This document shows positions 11,461 to 23,276 of a DNA stretch of 64,000 bases, piece after piece. Every line of letters starts with the position of its first letter. Position 1 is the stretch's first letter. The DNA lies in NCBI GenBank assembly GCA_029531795.1, contig JAPEIS010000012.1, positions 2,170,001 to 2,234,000 of the forward strand. Direction: 5' to 3'. This stretch comes from Sclerotinia nivalis (Eukaryota; Ascomycota; Leotiomycetes; Helotiales; Sclerotiniaceae). Both the position numbers and the translations under genes were made by a program. The notes below the pieces were generated by a model. That model was not told the DNA's origin. It made no database searches and was given only the letters and a program-made list of their open reading frames with translations.

Positions 11461-11799
11461 TGAATATAATGAATCTTTATTGATCGATAATTAATCGTTA
11501 ACGAATTTATCGGATCAAGATTTCGAATTGTAGATAGCTCTCTTTCTGGTATATGGATATTATAGGTTACACATTGTAATCCTGTCGTTGAGGAATGTAT
11601 CAGATATATATTTCATCAATCGACTGAACTAGATACTAATGAAAATTCTGATAATATTGGGGAGGATAATTTATTGAAGATAAAGGTAAAGAAACAAAAA
11701 AAGCGTGAACACTATATAACAAAAAAAAATTAATATATTAAAAAGGTTTTCAAAACAATAGGTAAAGTGAGTAAGCGTTTTTGCAATATATTTCAATTG

Positions 11800-12070
11800 T
11801 ATTACTTCTTAATTCTTTGCCTTCGTTGTATAAATAATGCATTTTCCTTTTCATAGTTTTCCAATTGTCTTTTGATATATGTTAAATTTCGTGAAGCTTC
11901 CCAAATATCTTCTACTGATTGATAGTCTTTCCATTGTACTAAATATTGTATTCCTTGTCCTTTTTTCCTATATGCTAATATCTTTTCAATTTCATATTCT
12001 ATATATCCATCAATTTCTTCAAAAGACGGAGGATTAACGATACTATTATATTGATGCTACAATTCTAGTA
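11800..12070 (-). pseudogene. chromodomain at C-terminus of E2 polyprotein
   Basis: The minus-strand translation from about 12,036 reads EIDGYIEYEIEKILAYRK, then a segment with YLVQWKDY and DIWEASRNL, followed by a helix rich in Lys/Glu. This is the chromodomain signature (xVExIL..R, YLVKWxGY, xTWEPxxNL), with the conserved aromatic positions present (Y, W, W). In chromoviruses this domain directs integration to marked chromatin. It lies directly downstream of the integrase in the minus orientation and appears open. A stop upstream (around 12,058) separates it from the integrase frame. Confidence 0.8.
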
Positions 12071-12079
12071 AAGAAATAT

Positions 12080-12960
12080 GGAAAACGTTATATATTTTGT
12101 ATAATAATAGAAATGCTAGTTTATATATTTGTTCATTGTTTATAATATTGATGATAGTAAAAAGGCCTATAAAACGATCGGAAAATTTCTTTTTGGGTTG
12201 TAATTATTTAATGTTTTTGGTATTGAGTATAACTTTATCGTCGATATAAAATCGCTGGAGTAGATTTTTCTTATTATTCTCTGATCTCCTTTTTGTAGAC
12301 TTTTCCCAAATTTCTGTTAATTTTGCCCTTTCTTGATTCAACGATTCAATATATTCTTTTGCAATAGATACCTTCCCTTCGGTATCGGCATCCTCACTGA
12401 TATAGTTGAAAGTAGGTAGATATCTATATATTGCTTTGAAAGGTATTTCTCCAATTGTATTATGTTATATTATATTATATATGAATTCTGTTAGGGGTAG
12501 TAGTGTAGCTTAATCATCCTATCTTCAATTTGTATAACAAGTAATATAATGAATTAGATTTTGATTTTGATGTTTTGTTTGATTATCGATTTGTGGATGA
12601 AATGCGGGGGATAATTTGTGGCGAATTCTTAAATAAAACATTAAATTGCTTCAAAATTTACTTGTAAATTGTGGTCCTCTGTTAGATATTATCCTTTTCG
12701 GTGTACCGAAGTTTTTAAAAATATATCGAAATAGAATTTCTGCTAGTTTTGGTGAAGTTATTGTTTTATTAATTGGAATGTATCGAACGAGTTTCGTATA
12801 TCTATCGATAATCACAAATATAGTATTATATATATATTTATCTACTTTAGAAAAGGGTAAATCTGTAACAAAATCCATTGTTATTTCTTTTTAAGGATTT
12901 GAAGGAAGTGGTAAGGTTTGTAATTCGCTATGAGGCCGATACCGTTTCACAACTATCCAT
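12080..12960 (-). pseudogene. integrase domain of E2, catalytic residues mutated
   Basis: The minus-strand open stretch 12878-12651 starts MDFVTDLPFSKVDKY (first Asp of DDE retained). It continues NTIFVIIDRYTKLVRYIP and then IISNRGPQFTSKF, where family members have SDRGPQF, so the second catalytic Asp is Asn. Further along (about 12,560-12,620) the block that is normally GQTERQNQ reads NQTKHQNQ, so the catalytic Glu is Lys. Both are G-to-A changes. An upstream zinc-finger part (12,900-13,100) is degraded. The integrase should be inactive. Confidence 0.8.
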
Positions 12961-13099
12961 TGACAGATAGTATATATCTATATATACCTTTTTACATCTT
13001 TCATTATACTATGCCAAAAATACTTGCTTTTCAAGATTTCCCATGTTTTCTTAACACCCTAATGACCCCCTATAGAATCATCATAATGGACCTGTAAGA

Positions 13100-13990
13100 T
13101 TTCTGTTTTCATAGTATTATTTAACGGTACGAAAACATATCTATTATACTTGAGCAAATCATCGGCATCGATTTGTCAAAGTGCAACATCTTCAGCAAAA
13201 CCATTTTTAAGTTTCAGATACTCTTTATTCTTTGTAAAATCGTTATTTTCCTGAAGCCGCAACAAAGTATTTCTTATTGGTTTAGATATAGATTCGAATG
13301 TTGTTTTGTCAACTGTTAATATATAAACCAACCGATGTGGTAGCGATTGTTTGTAATTAATCATCATTAGTAACCTTCCTGAATTATGAAGGGGCAAGCT
13401 ATATTTATCCCTTTGAAAAAAGCTTATTATATTTCTCAGGGATTCTGTTTTCATTGTGGATAGATAAAAAAGTGCAATAATAATTGCAGTATTTCTTAAT
13501 TTGTTTTGTAATGTAAACAGCATTTCGTTAATTCTATTTATATTTTCGGTATAATCGAATCTTCTTGATGGATTATCAGCGGAATTCAATTTTCCGGATC
13601 TATATATGATTATGAAATCGTAAGTAGCTAAAACTTCAGTTTATTGTGCTTGTTGTTCATTAAATTGCTTTATTTTCATAAAATATTGAAGATTATTGTG
13701 ATCCGTTTTGATTACAATTGTATATTGATTACTTGCGATATAATACTGCTATTAAACAAAAGCTGTATAAATAGCTAAAAGTTCTTGATCATATGTAAAA
13801 TATCTTTGTTCAATTGAAATGAGTTTTCTTGAATAAAAGGTAACAGGATACCATCGAGAAACAATAGGATCATTTAGATTGTCAAAAAATAATTGAGAAA
13901 GTATATATTCTAAAGCAAATCCAGAAGCATCTGTTTCGAATAAGATTCGAAGAGCTAATTCAAAATGTCTGAGTATTGGTACAATAGTGA
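13100..13990 (-). pseudogene. RNase H domain and linker of E2
   Basis: Follows RT on the minus strand. The 137-codon open stretch 13589-13176 begins NSADNPSRRFDYTENINRI, the end of gypsy RNase H (family pattern NPADAPSRRPDY) and the start of the linker to integrase. The RNase H body (13,600-13,990) contains a DASGFALE-like block at about 13,920-13,945 and YxxHDxELLA-like sequence around 13,770, with several stops. Non-functional as it stands. Confidence 0.7.
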
Positions 13991-14033
13991 ATGCTTTTTT
14001 TAGATTATTAAAGACTTCCTGAACCTCCTTAAT

Positions 14034-14900
14034 CTATTTAAATTCTAATACAGCTTTTCCTTTTTTGATGCCTTTTAATAAATCAATTAAACTATAAACT
14101 ACTCGTAAATATCCGGCGATAAATCGACAATAGAAGTTTGCAAAGCCTAAGAAAACTTGGACATCATGGAGCGATTTTGGTTCAAACCATTTTGTAATTG
14201 TTTGAATTCGGCTTGGTTCTATAATGACGCCTTTTCCTGATACAATAAAACCTAAGAACTCGATTTCATATATATAAAATACATATTTCTTCAATTTCGT
14301 ATAAAGTTTATATTCAATTAATTTAACAAAAACTTTGCGAATGTCGACGGTATATATTTCTTTGTCTTTAGAATAAATAAGAATATCGTCTAAATATATA
14401 ACACAAATATTATTTATAAGATTAATAAATGCTTAATTAATATAAGTTTGAAAAATTGCAAAAGCATTCGTTAAACCAAAAGGTATAACTAGATACTCAA
14501 ATTGGCCATATCGAATGCAGAAAACCATCTTCCATTTATCGCCTTTCTATATACATATTCGATAATAAGTATCTTTCAAATCGAGTTTTGTGAAAAAGAC
14601 CCCTTGTCTTAAGCGATCTAAAGATTCACTAATTAAAGGTAAAGGCGTACAATCCTTTTTCGTAATTTTATTAAGGCCATAATAATCAATACATAATCGA
14701 TAATCATCATCTTTCTTTGGTACAAACATAATTGGCGTACCAACAAAACTAATCGAACAGCGGATCCAACCTTTCTTTTGATATTCGTTAAAATATTATC
14801 ATAGAACAATCAATTCTTGTTCTAATAAAGTATATATTGATCCCCAAAGTAAAGTAGTTCCAGATTCGAGATCAATACAATATTCTATTGAATAATGATC
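14034..14900 (-). pseudogene. reverse transcriptase of E2 (YLDD retained)
   Basis: The minus-strand frame at 14729-14547 gives MFVPKKDDDYRLCIDYYGLN then KITKKDCTPLPLISESLDRL and KLDLKDTYYRICI, the first RT blocks. The catalytic box YLDD is intact at about 14,385-14,396 (context CVIYLDDILIYSKD). The frame at 14294-14034 continues with EIEFLGFIVSGKGV and VQVFLGFANFYCRFI, the thumb/connection. Stops, for example near 14,545 and 14,430, break the frame, so no full enzyme is made. Confidence 0.85.
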
Positions 14901-15853
14901 GGGAAGCAAATTGTTTTCATCTTCAGAAAAAGCTTATTCATATTCTTTGTATTCGGAAGGTATTTTTAAAGATATTAATATTAAGATTTTTCGGTTTTTG
15001 GATGAAAATTGTATAATAGAATTGGTTTCAAATAAAAATACACAAATTATAACTTTAGCTTTTATATCTCGATATAATTCTTTTACTGTTATCATTTTCA
15101 TATCATACAATGCGGGACGAAAACGAAGAATAGTTAATCTCCAATTAATATCTGGATTCACAGTTTGAAACCATAGCAACCTTAAAATAGCATCGATTTC
15201 GGGTAGATCCAAAATAGCAACAGTAAATCGATAAATGTAAGTTCTTTTTTCTTTGAAATCGTTTAATACTTCAATAATAAATTGATAATCATTATATAAA
15301 GATATACTTATCCTGCTAGCAAATACTAATGGAGTGCCTTTTTCAGGATTAGGAATTCAGTCCTATTCAATATACTTACTTTGTTGAATAATATTAGTTT
15401 GCGCACTAGAATCGATAAAACAACAGAGTTTTGTCGGAATATTATTAATTTGAAAAGTTGCTTCAATAACTAAGATAGTATATCCCTCTTGTTGAAAACC
15501 CAAAATCATCGGAACAGTTAAAATTATTGCTGAGTCTGATCGTTTCCCTGATTCTTTTCCTCTTGGGAATATATAGGATAAACATGAGATTGATAATCTC
15601 TTTTACACCATCGACATACAAACGGATTAATACATCCATTTGCATAATGATCCTTTTGTTAACAACGAAAACAAATCAGATCCTTTTATCTATAATCGTT
15701 TTTCTGGTTTTCTTTGTTGGGTTTTTCCTTTGAAAGAGATTTAAAATGCTACTACGATTGTATATCGATCGCTGATGATATATTATTTTGCTGTTTAGAT
15801 GATTCATTTTGAGAACAATTAAAGGATGAATTTGATGATATAACTATATTGCC
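14901..15853 (-). pseudogene. zinc knuckle and protease region of E2
   Basis: A decayed CCHC zinc knuckle lies at about 15,602-15,690 on the minus strand (CFRC, a stop, QKDHYANGC, that is C-x2-C-x4-H-x4-C). Further along, FIDSSAQTNII at about 15,395-15,425 matches the retroviral-type aspartic protease active site (D-S/T-G-A, here DSSA, so Gly is lost). LPEIDAILRLLWFQ follows (15,212-15,160), the ILGxxWL block. Normally these sit between Gag and RT. Several stops. Confidence 0.7.
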
Positions 15854-16738
15854 TTATCTTCGACCACGAAACGGATCGTTTGCATCTTGTAAACAATACA
15901 TTTTATCTATATTCTCGAAACGATATGCTTGTTTGATTAAATCGTTTCGACTTTCAGATTGTTGAATGGATTCTGAAATTCGTTTAGCAATATAGGGAAG
16001 TAAACCTGATAAAAGTCGTTCTTTACAGATACTATCCGCTTCAGATTCGATTTCCTTCTCCAGATTATCGAAATGTATTATAAAACTATTCACATTTTGA
16101 TTAGATTGTTGTTTAGCATTGATGATTTGTTGTATAGTATATCGTTGTCGATTACCTTTATCTAATATCGTATCGTATATATATTCTTTGAATTCTTCCC
16201 AAGATATATTAGAATTCATTGTAGAAGCTTCATATCGACACCAAACTGCAAGTAATTGTTGTTGAAAGTATTGAATAATATGATCTATCTTCTTTTGATC
16301 AATTGGGAAATAATACCCATCATCATTTCGAAATATAAGTTCAACCTGGAAAAAGAAATCCTTTGCTTTTCCAATATTAAGATCTTTATAAGATAGCAGC
16401 TTTTGAAGTTTTGGAGGTTTCCCTGAAGAAGTATAAATAGAATTAAACGTCGCTTTTATTCCTCTAGCAATCGCTGATAATAAATTAGATACCCTTTCCT
16501 GTATAAGACAAGCAAAAGTCTCTTCAATTTCTTGTTGATTTGCTTGCTTGAAAACATCGAACTCTTTTTGTATGTTTTCAAATCTTTGTATTAGATCTAA
16601 TTCCAATTGTGTAGTGAATTGACGATTAGGTATAAACGTCTCGCCTTCGATCCCACTAAGGGTCCTGGAAGCATTATTTCGACTTTGAGAAGTATTTGAA
16701 TTAGTCGGACGACCTGGAGTATTTCTTGTTCCAACCAT
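15854..16738 (-). CDS. Gag protein of chromovirus E2 (intact ORF)
   Basis: A 294-codon ORF starting at ATG 16738, 73 bp inside the 5' LTR end (16812), and ending at 15854. The N-terminus [15 protein letters not shown] is typical of fungal gypsy Gag. A coiled region rich in Gln/Glu (about residues 45-90) precedes the retrotransposon-gag-like part (about 110-270, with [11 protein letters not shown], then [11 protein letters not shown] and [14 protein letters not shown]). The ORF stops shortly before the zinc knuckle at 15,602-15,690, whose frame continues after this stop. The stop may therefore be a RIP-created truncation or the natural Gag end. It is the only near-complete retroelement protein in the window. 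Confidence 0.75.
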   Translation of the reverse strand: MVGTRNTPGRPTNSNTSQSRNNASRTLSGIEGETFIPNRQFTTQLELDLIQRFENIQKEFDVFKQANQQEIEETFACLIQERVSNLLSAIARGIKATFNSIYTSSGKPPKLQKLLSYKDLNIGKAKDFFFQVELIFRNDDGYYFPIDQKKIDHIIQYFQQQLLAVWCRYEASTMNSNISWEEFKEYIYDTILDKGNRQRYTIQQIINAKQQSNQNVNSFIIHFDNLEKEIESEADSICKERLLSGLLPYIAKRISESIQQSESRNDLIKQAYRFENIDKMYCLQDANDPFRGRR

Positions 16739-16811
16739 TGCTATCCGATGGGGTTCCGTTAAGATACCGATAACTAATTGATGAGTTGCTCTTTAGATGA
16801 ATGAAAAGAAT

Positions 16812-17096
16812 TATTAAGATCACATAGGCAAAGAATCAATTAATCGTAAAACCGTAGCCAAACTTTTCATTACCCTTTCTAATCATGAATAAACTATTAT
16901 TTTTAAGTTCAATCAATAAAAAGATATCAGAACGCCTATAGTTCGCCACCATTCCTGTCCTTTCATAAACAATACAAAGAAGTTTGTTTACTAAACATTC
17001 CAAACTGATCGATGACGTTCCTACGCTGATGATTCGAAATGAGAACGCCTCCATTTAGGTTTCTTGTTTTGACGAAACTGTTGCGTGATCGTAACA
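16812..17096 (-). repeat. 5' LTR of E2
   Basis: 285 bp, + strand reading TATTAAGATCAC to GATCGTAACA (first G changed to A). TSD AATCC at 17097-17101 matches 9708-9712. Gag starts just inside on the minus strand. Confidence 0.9.
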
Positions 17097-18150
17097 AATC
17101 CTATTAATCATACCCCTACTTCGTTCTCGAATACTACTATCCGATTTGCTGTTTTTACTACAACTATATCTACTGAAGATCCAATAGATCTCAATTCTCA
17201 AAGATATATTAATAGATACAAACAAAAGGAATGCTTCTATTATAGATCTATCGATCACTATATAAAAGATTACCTATTCCTAGATAATCGTTTTGTATAA
17301 ACTAAAGTTAATCTTATTAGTTTTGCTTTGTTATCCCCTATTCCGTTCTCCGTTTAGATTTAACTATATACTATATTATTATACAATCTGTCCCTTTCCG
17401 GTTTCTTAAATTCGGGAAACAGAATCCACTTGATATAAATTATTATCAAACGAAAACCTTACATATATTATACCTATCCGCCACTGCAATTCGAAACTTA
17501 TCTTTCGTTGAAGAAATAAACAATCGAATAAATCTGATAATATTGTTTGTTATTATTTTGCTGATACTTGATCGATCCTGTTCTACTTATACTATAGTGA
17601 ATAACGGATATGAAGGATATATTTTCGCAAATCGAAATTGAATTGAAGCTATTAAACTCTTAATATACAAATTACTTGTTCCGTTCGAAATCATTGAATT
17701 CGATAAAAAAATATTGTCTGAAAATCGAATAGATCGTTATATTCTAATCGATTTGCAAATCAACGATTATTATAAGAAAAGATCGAAAATCTATATCACT
17801 GAACTAATTCATTATCCGATTATCTTAAAATTAACCTGATTAAAAAAGCACAATCTCTATATCAGATTTGTATCCAATACTTTTCGTTTCGATAACGAAT
17901 TCTACCAGAAGTTCTATAATACATCTATATAATTATCGAGTATCCAAGCTCTATCCGATATCCCTATCAAAATCTATTTTGTTTATCTATTGTTTTATTC
18001 TGAAATATTAAAGAAAAGAAATATAGCAAACATTTCAATTCGAATTTGTTCGATATACATTTATCGAGGTTACAAGATGTTCTAAACTAATATCGATTTG
18101 ATAAATCAAATTCTAAAAGAAAAAGAAAATCCTATTTCCGAAGATTTGTT
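17097..18150 (+). pseudogene. gag C-terminal part, zinc knuckle and protease region of E3
   Basis: The E3 reading resumes right of E2. The frame 17085-17300 contains KECFYYRSIDHYIKDYLFLDNR, matching the Gag zinc knuckle C-x2-C-x4-H-x4-C with two cysteines changed to tyrosine (TGT to TAT). Protease sequence should follow (17,330-17,950) but is too mutated to place the active site. No intact product. Confidence 0.65.
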
Positions 18151-18960
18151 TATTGAATTCCATTTGTAAATCGATATATTTTCTTTATATAATATTAATA
18201 AATTACTTTTATATTGTTTATATAATTATAATATCCAATTGTAAGATAAAATTAAATTACCATTTGAAGCCTTATATTCAATATTTCAGAACGAATTGAA
18301 AGCTTTGCAAAAATGATTAAGGGAAAATCTAGCAAAAGGATTCATTCGATCGAATTCCTCTGTTTTCGTTTTGTCTATTTTATTTGTTAAAAAACCCAAT
18401 AATGATCTTCGATTTTGTATAGATTATTGTATATTGAATAATTTATTTATAAAAGATCGATATCCATTGCCTTTAATCAAAGAGTCCTTGAATAATTTGA
18501 AAGGGATAAAGTATTTTACAAAAATAAACATTATCTCGATCTTCAATAATATCTGAATCAAAGAAGAACAAGAATATCTGATTGTATTTTGTATCCGATT
18601 TGGTTTATTCGAAATCTTAATTATATTGTTCGGATTAATTAGAGCTTTAATAACATTCCAACGATTTATCAATGATATTTTGAAAGAATATTTGGATATA
18701 TTCTGTATTGTTTATTTAAATAATATTTTAATCTATAATAAAATCTGTTCTGAATATATAAAATATATATAAAAGGTATTAAATGCTTTATAGAAAACTA
18801 GATTATATATTAATCTATCGAAATACGAATTCCTGAAATTTGAAACGAAATTCCTAGGTCTAATTATAGACTGAGAGGAGATCCGAATGAATTTAGCTAA
18901 GATTAAAATAATAATTGATTGAAAAACGTTGAAGAATTTGATAGATATATAAATATTTAT
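18150..18960 (+). pseudogene. reverse transcriptase of E3, catalytic box mutated
   Basis: The frame around 18371-18556 reads [20 protein letters not shown], then [17 protein letters not shown] and [14 protein letters not shown], then after a stop FCIRFGLFEI, and later the catalytic site as YLNNILIYN (family YLDDILIYS). Both aspartates of the YxDD box have become Asn. The connection continues with FLKFETKFLGLIID. Heavily RIPed. Confidence 0.8.
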
Positions 18961-21324
18961 AGGGTTTAGTAATTTCTATCGGTGTTTTATTTGCGATTTC
19001 TTTTTGATCATTTGTTTGATGGTAAATCTAATCAAAAAAGATATAGTCTTTTAATAGGATCCTATTTGTGAGAAATCGTTTTCGAATTTGAAAGTTGTAT
19101 TTATGATAGTATCTATATTAGTTTTTTTCGATTGAAAGAAAGATATGATTCTAAAGATAGATGATCGGATTATATATCTGCTGGAATCCTTTTCTAATAT
19201 AATGATGATAGGATTTTGAAATCTATTATATATTTCTCTAAAAAATATTCGATTGTGAAATATAATTACAAGATTTATAATAAAGAATTACTAATAATTA
19301 TTTATTGTTTTGAAGAATAATGATCTGAATTAGAAAACGTTTTTTCTTCGATCAAAATCATTACAAACTATAAAAATCTGGAGTACTTCACAACTATAAA
19401 ACTATTGAATCGTTATCAAATCTGCTGGTCTGAATTTCTATTTTGTTTCAATTTCAAAATTATATATCATTTCAGAAAGCAAAAAGCAAAACTCAATACT
19501 TTGATTAAGAGATTAAAGGATTTGTTTAAAAAAAAAGGATGAATATTTTCTTTATTAAAATTAGATTATTCTGAAAACTGAAAATCTAAATACAAATCTA
19601 TTTTCTATTGTTAATTCAAAGAAGAAAGTCTGTTTCGTAATTACAATTTGTAATCAGATTTGTATTGATATTTCGTTGTCTATCTGTAATCCCGAATTAT
19701 TTGTTTGCGAATCTGGATTATCTATCTGTGAATCTGAACTACCTGTAATACTTGATAATCCAATCCTTATTCAATTATTTGAATCTATACAATTAAAATT
19801 CCTTGAAGAATTGAAATCCTTGTTTGTTGAAGTTTACTTGTTCGATTTGTTTTCGTTAGCGATTCTAAAAGCTTTAGAAAAGAATATTGTTAGATATCTA
19901 TATATTATATTATTTGAATGTATTATAAATAATGATTTATTATATTATTGTAAAAAGTTTTATATTCTTAATTATGATTCTTTGAAAACAAAGCTTTTTC
20001 GAATAATCTATAATTCTTTTATTACCGGATACCTATATTATACCTGTACCTTCGAATTGCTTTCCCGAAATTATTATTGGTTTGGACATTACAATTATAT
20101 CTTCTATTGAATATACAATTGTTATAATTGTTATCGAACTACCCCGAACTGTAAAGAACAAAAAGGAGTCTTACACTTTCTTCCAATCCCACAACAAACC
20201 TGGAAAGATATCTCAATCGATTTCATCATTTATCTTTCGAAAAGCTTTAAGTATAATACAATATTTGTTGTAATCAATCGATTGATCAAGATGAAACATT
20301 TTTTGCCCTACTGAGGAATTTATAACTCCGAAGAAATCTTTTATCTGTTCCTGAAGCATATATAAAAGCTTTTACAATCTATTACAAATTATTATATCCG
20401 ATTATAGAATTCAATTTATTTTTGATTTCTAAAAGTATATTTGTAAACGATTAAATACTATTTCGAAACTATCGATAATTTATCATTCTGAAATCGATAA
20501 ACAAATGAAAAGAATGAATATAATGTTCGAATAATATTTTCATTTATATATATTCTATCTATAGAACGATTGGTCCAAATAACTATCGATCGTTGAATTC
20601 TCGATTAATTCTATTTAATCCAAAAGTTTCTATCTATTGTTATTCTTTATCAATTATAGTTTTTATTCTTGAATAGATTTCGAATCTATTGTATTCTCTG
20701 ATCGCCTTGGAGTTTTAGATACTGAGGAATTTGTCAAAAAGATGAAATCGATTATTGATTATCTGAAAACCGAATTGATTGTTAATCAAACCCGTTATTC
20801 GAAGAATACCAATTCCTGCTATTCGTTTATCTATCGATACCAATTTGAAGATCTAATCTGATTTAATACTAAGAATATCCGAACTTTTCGTTTCCAAAAG
20901 AAACTAAATTGAAAGAATTTAGATCCCTTCCGAATTTTGAAAACTATAGATTTATACATTTATAAACTAAAACTTTCTATCTTTATAAAGAATCATTTAG
21001 TCTTTCATATTAATCTAATTGTATTCTATCAATAATGATTCTATCCCTGATTAATACAACCTGCTCTTCTTTTTTATCGAAATTGAAAATATTGAATAAT
21101 TCGATATAAAGGAAATTCTGGATTCCCAATAAAAATATCGAAACTATAATAATCTTTATCTAAAATATACTATTCGATAAATAGATTATAATATACTTAC
21201 CGAAAAACCTACAAAGTATTTAGAGAATGTTCAAAAACTGATCCGTAATTATTATTATCATTATCCGGATAAACCTGATCCCTTTAATTGTCTCAATAAA
21301 GCTTAACCCTAAAAAAAGGAGTAT
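18960..21324 (+). pseudogene. RNase H, integrase and chromodomain-like end of E3
   Basis: RNase H remnants at about 19,080-19,560 (RYQICWSEFLFCFNFKIIY, family RQxRWxxFLxxFxFxIxY). An integrase N-terminal zinc-binding remnant lies at about 19,960-20,110 (FITGYLYYTCTFELLSRNYY, family GHxGxxKTxELLxRxYYW). A core remnant at about 20,190-20,300 has ISIDFIIYLSK and FVVINRLIKMKHF. The C-terminal end (21,100-21,300) resembles a chromodomain tail ending in YYYHYPDKPDP. Stops are frequent throughout. The short open frame 19676-20110 is part of this pol. Confidence 0.7.
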
Positions 21325-21457
21325 TATTACAAAATCTTTGTATATAATATACAGAGATCGTTCGGATTCCGATCTATAAGAATCAGACCTCAGATAAATG
21401 TAGATTAGCCCCGGTCGAGGCTAACGTTACATATAAATGTATTTAAGGAACTGTTCC
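21325..21457 (+). repeat. 3' LTR of E3, first piece
   Basis: Aligns to the first 133 bp of the 8509 LTR (TATTACAAAATCTTTG for TGTCACAGGGTCCCCG) and is heavily RIPed from its first base. It is cut by E4 at GTTCC (21453-21457) and resumes at 28259. Confidence 0.9.
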
Positions 21458-21603
21458 TGTTGGGAAGATAGGGGATAATAACGGTATTCAAATTAGATGA
21501 ATAATATTGTATTGTATAATGAGTTGTTTTTCTTTTAAGGTTTTTTCTGTACGGAGAGGTTATATATCAAGATGGGGTAACAATACGTGATCATATTCCG
21601 ATA
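21458..21603 (-). repeat. 3' LTR of copia E4
   Basis: + strand TGTTGGGAAG to ATTCCGATA, 146 bp, pairs with 28113-28258. TSD GTTCC on its left. Confidence 0.9.
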
Positions 21604-21914
21604 CTGATTAAACTTTTCTCTTTTGTACGAATGTGAATCGTACGAAGGATTCGAATCGGAACATGTGACCATTGTTGTACAATTGGCTAACACCTCCTTT
21701 CGTTTGCTTTTCCAACTCTTCAATTTCAATCAACTTTCCATTCCTTTTCCTTTCCAATACAATTTCAAAACCGATCAATAACTCTTTCAAATCTATCAAG
21801 AATTTTTAAAATAAAGCTTCCTTTCGTTTTCAAAAAGAAAATCGCGATTACAATATATATTCCATCATTCGTACAACAAGGCTTTATATAAATCTGATTT
21901 CTTGTATCAGGGTT
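21604..21914. other. E4 3' non-coding region
   Basis: A purine-rich tract on the minus strand next to the LTR (AAAAGAGAAAAG at about 21,611-21,622) fits a polypurine tract. The minus-strand short frames at 21535-21799 are not recognised. This may include the upstream part of the + strand ORF, but no start could be chosen. Confidence 0.4.
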
Positions 21915-22391
21915 ATGGTTTTGTACAATACTGTTTTCGTTGTTGTTCGGACCGATCAAAATCCTGTTCTCTTTATCGGTGGACAACAACTTTTGCCTTT
22001 CTGCTATAATCCTTTGCAGTTGGCTTTGATTGCGTTACCTGGTTGTTCTGTTCCTTTCGTACGTAACAGAATTTCATCAGCTCAGGTTCGAACAATGCAT
22101 CCTTCGTACATCAATATGCTTTTGATACAGAGTCGTGGAAGGATTGTTCCGAACAGATGTTGTACATATCGTCGTCGGGGTTTGATGCCTTTTCTTGAAT
22201 GCCATCGGGTTGCTGGCCATTTCTGTAGTTGTTGTGGAAATTGCAAATGATGTAATCATGCAGTTCGTTGTTTTGTACGAAAGGGTAATCCCGAAGATCC
22301 TGGAAAGCGTAATTTACTTCCTGCGGATGATGGAAACGGGGGTGATAACGATGACGATGATGATGTTGCTTTTGATGGTGGAGCTAAATAG
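21915..22391 (+). pseudogene. Opposite-strand cysteine-rich ORF inside copia E4
   Basis: The + strand frame, opposite to copia pol, is open from before 21915 to a TGA at 22248-22250. It then stays open in the same frame to TAG at 22389-22391. Residues before the TGA read NRCCTYRRRGLMPFLECHR and then CSCCGNCK. After it come CNHAVRC and an acidic tail GGDNDDDDDVAF. The spacing C..C, PFxxC, CCxNC, RC resembles short cysteine-rich orphan ORFs found widely in Pezizomycotina. The single TGA sits where a Trp codon would fit (TGG to TGA), a RIP-type change. If coding, it is an independent gene carried by the retrotransposon. No function is known to me. The start codon is undetermined. Confidence 0.45.
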
Positions 22392-22640
22392 AACTAGTTT
22401 GTATTAGGTTCTCGAAAAGTATTATTTTTTATCGAATGATTTTCTGATTTGGATATATATGGATTTGTATTAGAGATTCGATTTTTCTTCTTTCAATATT
22501 TGAAAGAAATGAAAAATAAATTTTAAATAAATATAATTAATCAATAATAAAATAAATGTAAACAAACTTCAAAGAAATCCTAATATTCAATTTATGTATA
22601 CAAAGGTTTAATTGCCTTTCGTATATTCTTCTCTATTTAT

Positions 22641-22907
22641 CTATCCTTCGATTTGTACAACAAGATAGTTTTGATCGATCAACTTTTCCAATGCTTTATT
22701 TGGTATTGCTTTTGTTATTGCATCGATAGGATTATCTTGATCATTTATCCATCTGATTTCCGTGAATTCACATCGTTCGTATGATTGTTTCAAAGCTATG
22801 ATATCAATCATCAGTCTTTTTTCTTTTGTGATACCCAGCTTTACCAAGCATTTGTACAGCGAATACAAATCAATGCAAACTATAATTGGAATATCAAAAA
22901 GTTCCAA
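22641..22907 (-). pseudogene. RNase H domain of copia E4
   Basis: An 88-codon open stretch with VCIDLYSLYKCLVKLG (family xxxDSxSLxxxLxxLG, Ser changed to Leu), then KRLMIDIIALKQSYER, EIRWINDQDNPIDAITKA and NKALEKLI, the C-terminal half of fungal Ty1/copia RNase H. The upstream RT to RNase H connection (22,910-23,270) is broken by stops. Remnants are visible at 23219-22998. Confidence 0.85.
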
Positions 22908-23276
22908 TTATAAAGTTATTATACTCAAAGTAATACAAATTACAATACCAATATTGACACCAACTACCATTCTATATATCTCCGATACCAATATACTTTA
23001 CATTACCCGTTTGCTTTTCGTACTAGTATATTGAATAATATTTCCTTTGATCTCGAATTTGCTCTCTTCAACTGGAATTTCGTTTGCAAATACGATAACA
23101 TATTCAATTTGGCTACTTAAATCTTTATTATTTGCAAACGATTTGTTTACAAAGATAAATAGCTTTGTATTATTTAAATCAAAAAAAATGTAATACAAAT
23201 TTCGATCCAAATTGTCCATTTGCTATTTCAATCGCTTATTTAACACATCGATATCATTATCGTTTGATTGTTGTTG

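Larger units (their letters stand above)
9713..17096 (-). mobile_element. Ty3/gypsy chromovirus E2, near full length, lightly RIP-mutated
   Basis: 7,384 bp bounded by two 285-bp LTRs (9713-9997 and 16812-17096) with AATCC duplicated at 9708-9712 and 17097-17101. On the minus strand the order is LTR, gag, zinc knuckle, protease, RT, RNase H, integrase, chromodomain, a 1.8-kb 3' region, LTR. That order with a C-terminal chromodomain identifies a chromovirus. It lies inside the gag of E3. It is better preserved than the other elements, with an intact gag ORF and RT YLDD box, but the integrase DDE triad is damaged. The 3' region carries an opposite-strand ORF module (10238-11460). Confidence 0.92.
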
